From JAGVMG01 sp964461105 (GTDB taxonomy: Bacteria > Chlamydiota > Chlamydiia > Chlamydiales > Rhabdochlamydiaceae), in NCBI GenBank assembly GCA_964461105.1, contig CAYWSY010000012.1, positions 1-30,433 on the forward strand: 30,433 nt of DNA, in the 5' to 3' direction. The position numbers and the translations under genes were made by a program. The notes below the pieces were generated by a model. The model did no database searches. It was not told where the DNA came from and worked only from the letters and a program-made list of their open reading frames with translations. Shown piece after piece: positions 26,181-30,433 of this stretch (its first letter is position 1; each line of letters begins with the position of its first letter).

Positions 26181-27866
26181 TTAAAACGGCTGAGCCGTTA
26201 ATTTAATATAAGTAAACGCACTATTCGTTAAATGCCTATGATTTAATGCAAATCCCACATCCACACTCAGTGTCAAGGTATAAGGACCATAGACACGGAT
26301 CCCCACACCAGATCCCCACAAAAAGGTATTTTGTTCTGAGTGCAAAAACACCCCTCCATGGTCTAAGAACGCATTAAACTGCACCACTTCCTTCCACTTT
26401 TTGTTAAAATGAAAGACTTGTTTATCTGCAAGAAACGGAGGCGGGATCCGAAAATCAATATTGAAATAATACCCGCTATCGCCAAGAGCTACCGCCAGAG
26501 GAAACCCCCGAACCGTATCGCTCCCTCCAATATAAATCTGCTCCGGCAGCGTTAACTTACTTGGACTCAATTGCCCAGACGCATGCACATACAGATAAAA
26601 ATCTTTCGGCAATCTCTGCAACCGATCGTAATCTGCATTTAAGATAAAAAATCTCCCACCGCCCCCTTTGCGTGAGCTGCGATCACTGACAGGGGCTAAG
26701 CCCCCCAATAAATTAGGAATTCCCGCCGCAAACCGGATATTGAGATAATCGCGCCCTTGAGAAGGATTAAAATGATCAATCAGCGTACCAACTGTAAGCA
26801 CACGCAGCTTATCAAATGACGTCAGGTGACCCAGTACATAGTTTTCAATCTGCTTGTAATCAAAGTAAGAGAAGACATCGACACTAAGCGCCCGCGTCCG
26901 CGTTAGCGCCTGATTAAACTTCAATGTGCCAATATTCGATTCCCCGCGCAAATGTAAGCTAGTCAATTCTTCAATCTTAAATTTAGAAAACAAGTATTCC
27001 ACCTGCATCGACAAGCCATGACTATTAAGCGGAATTTTGTATTGAACATCGGTGAAATACAGAGCGTTCACCGGAAACCCTACAACCTCTGCAATCGAAA
27101 GCGTGTCGCCTTCCGCAGCCACATTTCCCCAATCAAACCTGCCCCCCGCGCGGACATTTGTCGTTAAATCACGACCATAGTTGTTTCCATTGAGGTATAA
27201 GTGCATAGGACGCTTATCTTCTACGCGGATAATTAAATCTGCATACCCAAACTCTTTCCCCTTTTCAAACACCACACCCGCCATTAAATCGCTGTTCTCA
27301 TTTAACAGCATCAGCGCGCGCAAAAACTGATCATAACACAGCGTCTTTCCCTGAAGAGAAGAGAAGTAACTCAAAATAAAAGATTGCGAGTAGTGTTTAT
27401 TTCCAACGATCTGAATTTGCCCCAGCTTCCCCTCAATCACCTCGATCAGAAGCGAGCCATCTTCGATTGCCTGTGGAGGCGGATAAGCCCGAGCTAAAAA
27501 GAAACCCTTCTTAGCATAGTGATGATCAATCAACGCACAGAGCGAGTAAATGTCATCAAGAGAGAGCTCCTTGTCAACATACCCCTTAACCCAGCGCTGC
27601 AGTTCTTTGTCTGAAACTGATTCATTCCCCTTAAATGAAATCTTCTTAATCAGAACCTTCTTTCCCTCCGGCATTTTAAGCCGCTCTTCGGGGATATCGA
27701 TCTGAATGGAGGGGATCTGTTTTTCTAATTCCAGGGGCTTAGATTCATACTCCTTTTCCAGCTCCCTTTCAATAACCCCGGCAGAGGGAACAGGCGGAGG
27801 GAGCGCAGATAGCGAATTGAAGCAAACACACAGGCATGCGAATAGATATAGAAAAAAAGTCTTCAT
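26181..27866 (-). CDS. TpsB outer-membrane transporter (ShlB/FhaC/HecB family)
   Basis: The 561-residue partner exports the giant exoprotein across the outer membrane. Residues 1 to about 21 are a signal peptide (MKTFFLYLFACLCVCFNSLSA). A Pro/Glu-rich linker follows, then POTRA1 (about 70-146, ISFKGNESVSDKELQRWV through LLIEVIEGKLG) and POTRA2 (about 148-218). The C-terminal barrel (about 220-561) holds the TpsB loop-6 signature YIGGSDTVRGFP (445-456, with the VRGF motif that folds into the barrel) and the interacting strand motif FLDHGG (500-505). It ends in the terminal Phe typical of outer-membrane barrels. Length is normal for the family. A possible GAGG element lies almost against the ATG at 27866, closer than ideal. 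tpsA follows 57 bp downstream on the same strand, so the two probably form a tpsB-tpsA operon. Specificity for this TpsA is inferred from adjacency. Confidence 0.94.
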   Translation of the reverse strand: MKTFFLYLFACLCVCFNSLSALPPPVPSAGVIERELEKEYESKPLELEKQIPSIQIDIPEERLKMPEGKKVLIKKISFKGNESVSDKELQRWVKGYVDKELSLDDIYSLCALIDHHYAKKGFFLARAYPPPQAIEDGSLLIEVIEGKLGQIQIVGNKHYSQSFILSYFSSLQGKTLCYDQFLRALMLLNENSDLMAGVVFEKGKEFGYADLIIRVEDKRPMHLYLNGNNYGRDLTTNVRAGGRFDWGNVAAEGDTLSIAEVVGFPVNALYFTDVQYKIPLNSHGLSMQVEYLFSKFKIEELTSLHLRGESNIGTLKFNQALTRTRALSVDVFSYFDYKQIENYVLGHLTSFDKLRVLTVGTLIDHFNPSQGRDYLNIRFAAGIPNLLGGLAPVSDRSSRKGGGGRFFILNADYDRLQRLPKDFYLYVHASGQLSPSKLTLPEQIYIGGSDTVRGFPLAVALGDSGYYFNIDFRIPPPFLADKQVFHFNKKWKEVVQFNAFLDHGGVFLHSEQNTFLWGSGVGIRVYGPYTLTLSVDVGFALNHRHLTNSAFTYIKLTAQPF

Positions 27867-27904
27867 ACCTCGAAAGCTAAAATAAATTTTAATTTACATC
27901 AAAT

Positions 27905-27939
27905 AAGAAAAGAAACCAGGCAGTGTCAGCACCTGGTTT
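27905..27939 (-). terminator. Hairpin terminator after the Inc-like gene
   Basis: The arms AAACCAGG (27913-27920) and CCTGGTTT (27932-27939) form an 8-bp stem with an 11-base loop. On the minus strand the stem is followed by a T-rich stretch (CTTTTCTTATTT). It lies 12 bp after the stop of the gene at 27951-29210 and 39 bp before the tpsB start. On the plus strand it is also followed by TTTT's last base, so weak bidirectional action is possible. It implies that tpsB has its own promoter or depends on read-through. Confidence 0.75.
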
Positions 27940-27950
27940 TGAATTGAAAG

Positions 27951-29210
27951 TTAAGTCATTGCAAAATTGGTAGCAGCTTGGAAACCGCAAACTCCAGGGA
28001 TTGAATACCCCCCAGCACCTGCTACTCCCGTCAAATTGGCCGCAAGCTCAGTTAAATTCTGAGTGCTTGTTCTCTGCTCAGCATTTAACTGGCGATGCTC
28101 CTCTATAATTTGCTGATGCTCCCCTTTGAGCCTTTCCAATTCCTCACGAGAAGCCCTTAATTGCCCTTCCATCTCAGAAACCTGTCCCAAGAGAGCCCTC
28201 TCTTGTTCTCGAATTCCATTAAGATGCTGCTCTGCTGATCGAATACTCTCAAGCACAGTCCCCTGCTCTGAGAGGCGCGCAGCGGATGCTCGATCAATAA
28301 GCCCTTTGAGCTCAGACAGATTCTCTCCCAAGCCACCTCGATGCTGCTGCAGAAGAGAATCCATCGCTGTAATTTGCTGCGCTAACTCAGCTGTTTTCGC
28401 CCGGATAGCAGCCTTTTGCGCCTTTGTTCCCGCTTTCATCGAACCAATCTCCCCACGGAACTCCTCAGCAAGCCCGCTTAAAAGCCCAATCTGAGTCACA
28501 AGTTCCTGATTACGCACACCCAATTGCTGCCGGTGGCGCTCAGCTAGCTCCAAATTCTCTCCAAGCTGTGCAATTTGGCTTAGCTGCGTCTCATTATTCC
28601 GCTTGTGCACACCAACCTCATCCCCCAATTGCACAATCTGCTCTGCTTGTTCAGCATTATTTTCCCGATGTTGAGTAACTTCTTCCGTCAGCGCCTCAAT
28701 CTGTCTTTCCTGCGCCTGATTATTTTGTGCAGCTCGCGAAACCTCACTCTTTAATCGATGATTTTCTCGTCGCTGAGCCTTGTTTTCTTGATGATGCGCC
28801 CTATTTTCCTTCTGATATTTCTTATTTTGTTTAACATACACATCAGCTTGTTTCTTGATCTCATCGATCGACTGGGTCAAAGCCCACTGATCTGCTGCTT
28901 GAAAAGCCATCCATGCGCCCGTTCCCGTAGCAACAGAAAGAGCTGCCGTAAGAGCCGCCACCGCAGGCAAGCCTGAAATTAACATCACAACACTACCAAC
29001 CACTCCAAGGCCGGTAGCACCAATCAAAGAATACTGAATTAAGGTAAAACGCCCTTTTTCTGAGAAACAATCGGCCGCAAGCTTTCCGATAAACGAGCAA
29101 GAACCAATCTGTTTGATCATGTTCCCCACCCAAGCGAGGGGATCTGTCGTAAAAGAAACCGGCGCACTTGGAAGCGCTGCAGAAGAAGCATGAATAGGTT
29201 TAATCGGCAT
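27951..29210 (-). CDS. Candidate inclusion membrane (Inc-like) coiled-coil protein
   Basis: The 419-residue protein starts with a polar N-terminal part of about 55 residues. A bilobed hydrophobic hairpin follows (about 57-79 and 83-105, with the turn SGLP at 79-82). Then comes a very long coiled coil (about 112-395) with Gln/Glu/Asn-rich heptads. Part of it is a 21-residue, three-heptad repeat (IEALTEEVTQHRENNAEQAEQ, then IVQLGDEVGVHKRNNETQLSQ in register). Two closely spaced membrane segments plus a cytosolic coiled coil is the layout of chlamydial Inc proteins such as IncA. Those are secreted by type III secretion into the inclusion membrane and can act in SNARE-like fusion control. No cleavable signal peptide is seen, consistent with type III export. 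The Inc role is inferred from architecture; a bacterial structural protein is an alternative. The start at 29210 is fixed by AGGAGGT (29215-29221). A terminator follows the gene. Confidence 0.75.
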   Translation of the reverse strand: MPIKPIHASSAALPSAPVSFTTDPLAWVGNMIKQIGSCSFIGKLAADCFSEKGRFTLIQYSLIGATGLGVVGSVVMLISGLPAVAALTAALSVATGTGAWMAFQAADQWALTQSIDEIKKQADVYVKQNKKYQKENRAHHQENKAQRRENHRLKSEVSRAAQNNQAQERQIEALTEEVTQHRENNAEQAEQIVQLGDEVGVHKRNNETQLSQIAQLGENLELAERHRQQLGVRNQELVTQIGLLSGLAEEFRGEIGSMKAGTKAQKAAIRAKTAELAQQITAMDSLLQQHRGGLGENLSELKGLIDRASAARLSEQGTVLESIRSAEQHLNGIREQERALLGQVSEMEGQLRASREELERLKGEHQQIIEEHRQLNAEQRTSTQNLTELAANLTGVAGAGGYSIPGVCGFQAATNFAMT

Positions 29211-29214
29211 AAAG

Positions 29215-29221
29215 ACCTCCT
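29215..29221 (-). promoter_or_regulatory. Consensus ribosome binding site of the Inc-like gene
   Basis: AGGAGGT on the minus strand lies 4 bases before the ATG at 29210. It is the strongest Shine-Dalgarno in the window and suggests high translation of this gene. Confidence 0.8.
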
Positions 29222-29571
29222 GATTATGACAAGTAGTTTATTTTGTTTACCGATTTACCAAAACAAAATTCGCAAAAATTCCAATGACCTTATTTAAGCG
29301 ACCGCTCTATCTACTCGCTCATTCCCTGATTATAAATCCGCGCTAATGCGTTAATATTATTTTTAACCAAAGAACTTCACATCCGCTTTTCAATCCACCC
29401 ATCGCGAACAAGGCGGTCACTATCACCTCATTGGCAATAAACTTTTTATTAACATGGAAAGCACATTTCTATTTCACGAAAGCGGACATTTATAAAAAAC
29501 GCCAACAACAAAGATATATTAGTTGCAAAATATCAAACAAAATGAGATTCTATTTCGAAATTATTTGCAAT

Positions 29572-29578
29572 AAGAGGA
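29572..29578 (+). promoter_or_regulatory. Ribosome binding site of the HExxH gene
   Basis: AAGAGGA ends 4 bases before the ATG at 29583. It supports this start for a gene whose stop is not in the window. Confidence 0.7.
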
Positions 29579-29582
29579 AAAA

Positions 29583-30433
29583 ATGACCTTTAGCCGAGCA
29601 AGTTATAACTCTCCGAGCACTTCTACTCCAAGCACATCGTTGGATCATAGTGCGCCCATGACCCCGTTTGGGAGTGCATTAAACACCAGCTTGATGTTAT
29701 CAGCATTTGGCCGCTATCTCGACTCTATTGCGCAAGGTCCACAACGATTGGCCACTCCCCTTGAAATATTATATGAAAATAGCATAGAGACGTTCACACA
29801 TTCCTTAGGAGGTAACGTCTTTGGAACCAAAGAGAGTCTTAAGAAATACCAATCGATAATGACCGACATTGAAACAAATTGGCCTGCACTGACAAAACTC
29901 ATCGAAGCCCAACAGCCACACAACCGCGTTGCCATCTTCACTGTTAGCAATAACACAGAATTAAAACAAGCCGGTATAGGTGGAGGTTGGGGCCCAATTG
30001 AATTGACAGATCCTCAATTAAAACAGTTCTCAGCAAATATTATGGTAGAAGTCAACCAGGGCAAGTCGAGCATCTGCTATACAGGTCACGAATGGATGCA
30101 CGAGGTCCAGAGCTTTAGACACGACATCCTATCTGGAAAAAATCCGAGCAAATTACCTATCAGTCTGAGCACTTATTTCAACTATCAAGATGAAGTCGAA
30201 GTTGTGACCTGCTGGCACAAAGGGTTTGCAAATTACCAACAAAATGCATCCAAACTGCCACCTACAGATCCTTGCCACACGATCTACGGAAAGCCTGCGA
30301 CGCATTACGAGAAATTCGTTACCGCTATGAAGGCAGGCAAGATGGATCAGGCTAAAGCAGCTTGGACCACATTCACAGGTGAAATTGGAACCTATCTCAC
30401 ATCAGCTCGTTTAAATGGTGGACACGAGGCCAT
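29583..30433 (+). CDS. Putative HExxH metalloprotease effector, 3' end outside window
   Basis: The frame from ATG 29583 stays open for 283 codons to the window end, so the gene is truncated there. The first 30 residues are rich in Ser, Thr and Pro (MTFSRASYNSPSTSTPSTS) with no hydrophobic signal peptide, a pattern often seen at the start of type III effectors. Residues 169-173 read HEWMH within YTGHEWMHEVQ, an HExxH zinc-binding motif with the catalytic Glu170. About 30 residues further, YQDEVEVV (201-208) offers Glu204 or Glu206 as a possible third zinc ligand, as in gluzincins. The segment before it (NIMVEVNQGKSSICYTG) could be the edge strand that precedes the active-site helix. I do not recognise a named family. 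Protease activity and secretion are inferences, and HExxH can occur by chance. The strong AAGAGGA upstream, normal composition and lack of stops support a real gene. It is divergent from the Inc-like gene. Confidence 0.8.
   Translation, partial: MTFSRASYNSPSTSTPSTSLDHSAPMTPFGSALNTSLMLSAFGRYLDSIAQGPQRLATPLEILYENSIETFTHSLGGNVFGTKESLKKYQSIMTDIETNWPALTKLIEAQQPHNRVAIFTVSNNTELKQAGIGGGWGPIELTDPQLKQFSANIMVEVNQGKSSICYTGHEWMHEVQSFRHDILSGKNPSKLPISLSTYFNYQDEVEVVTCWHKGFANYQQNASKLPPTDPCHTIYGKPATHYEKFVTAMKAGKMDQAKAAWTTFTGEIGTYLTSARLNGGHEA

Larger units (their letters stand above)
29211..29582. other. AT-rich divergent intergenic region
   Basis: This 372-bp gap separates the starts of the Inc-like gene (minus) and the HExxH gene (plus) and should carry both promoters. 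It contains strong ribosome binding sites at both ends (29215-29221 and 29572-29578) and A/T runs. I see no RNA gene, clear hairpin or ORF. A TTGCAA at 29523-29528 could be a -35, but no good -10 follows at 16-18 bp. Confidence 0.6.

Noticed and set aside
29500..29560. Promoter of the HExxH gene (TTGCAA at 29523 as -35)
   Set aside because: No acceptable -10 hexamer at 16-18 bp; the region is simply AT-rich.
29714..29956. Minus-strand 80-codon frame
   Set aside because: It lies opposite the well-supported HExxH gene, with no ribosome binding site and unusual composition.
1..30433. tRNA, rRNA, insertion sequence or replication origin
   Set aside because: I saw no cloverleaf-like segment, transposase-like protein, DnaA-box cluster or target-site duplications in the non-coding stretches.

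Overview
The window looks like part of an environmental ('chlamydia-like') member of the Chlamydiota. Three things point that way: a short Lys/Ala/Arg-rich histone H1-like protein of the Hc2 type, a protein with the two-helix membrane hairpin plus long coiled coil of IncA-like inclusion membrane proteins, and a mix of nutrient transporters and candidate secreted effectors typical of obligate intracellular bacteria. This assignment is an inference from protein style; no rRNA or universal marker gene is present.

Layout. 1-1158 (+): the 3' part of an unrecognised gene that runs in from outside the window. 1204-1404 (-): the Hc2-like histone. 1405-1738: an intergenic stretch with a perfect 15-bp inverted repeat. 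1739-2761 (+): a stand-alone RlmK-type 23S rRNA methyltransferase, whose 3' end overlaps by 53 bp the convergent gene at 2709-4094 (-), a GadC-like APC amino acid antiporter. 4095-4218: a divergent intergenic region with an operator-like dyad. 4219-5529 (+): an MFS transporter whose stop codon shares the four bases TTAA with the stop of the next gene.

5526-26123 (-), two thirds of the window, is one intact 6865-codon gene for a giant filamentous-haemagglutinin-like exoprotein (TpsA). It has a signal peptide, a TPS secretion domain with an NPNG box, about 38 beta-helix repeat units, and a C-terminus with a cysteine pair and an aromatic tail. Directly upstream on the same strand, 57 bp away, is its outer-membrane transporter TpsB (26181-27866), with two POTRA domains and a 16-strand-type barrel carrying the VRGF and FLDHGG motifs. 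Together they form a complete two-partner (type Vb) secretion locus.

Upstream of tpsB, on the same strand but behind a hairpin terminator, is the candidate inclusion membrane protein (27951-29210). Divergent from it, after a 372-bp AT-rich gap, a gene starts at 29583 and runs off the window end. Its product has a Ser/Thr/Pro-rich N-terminus and an HExxH zinc-metalloprotease motif, and looks like a candidate secreted effector.

The right half (5.5-30.4 kb) therefore reads as a host-interaction island: a giant surface or secreted fibre with its exporter, a membrane-hairpin coiled-coil protein and a putative metalloprotease. The left 5.5 kb is housekeeping and transport. The most unusual structure is the higher-order organisation of the giant protein: four blocks, each a run of about 160-residue units closed by a distinct module, with a very recent-looking 552-bp tandem duplication near its N-terminal end.
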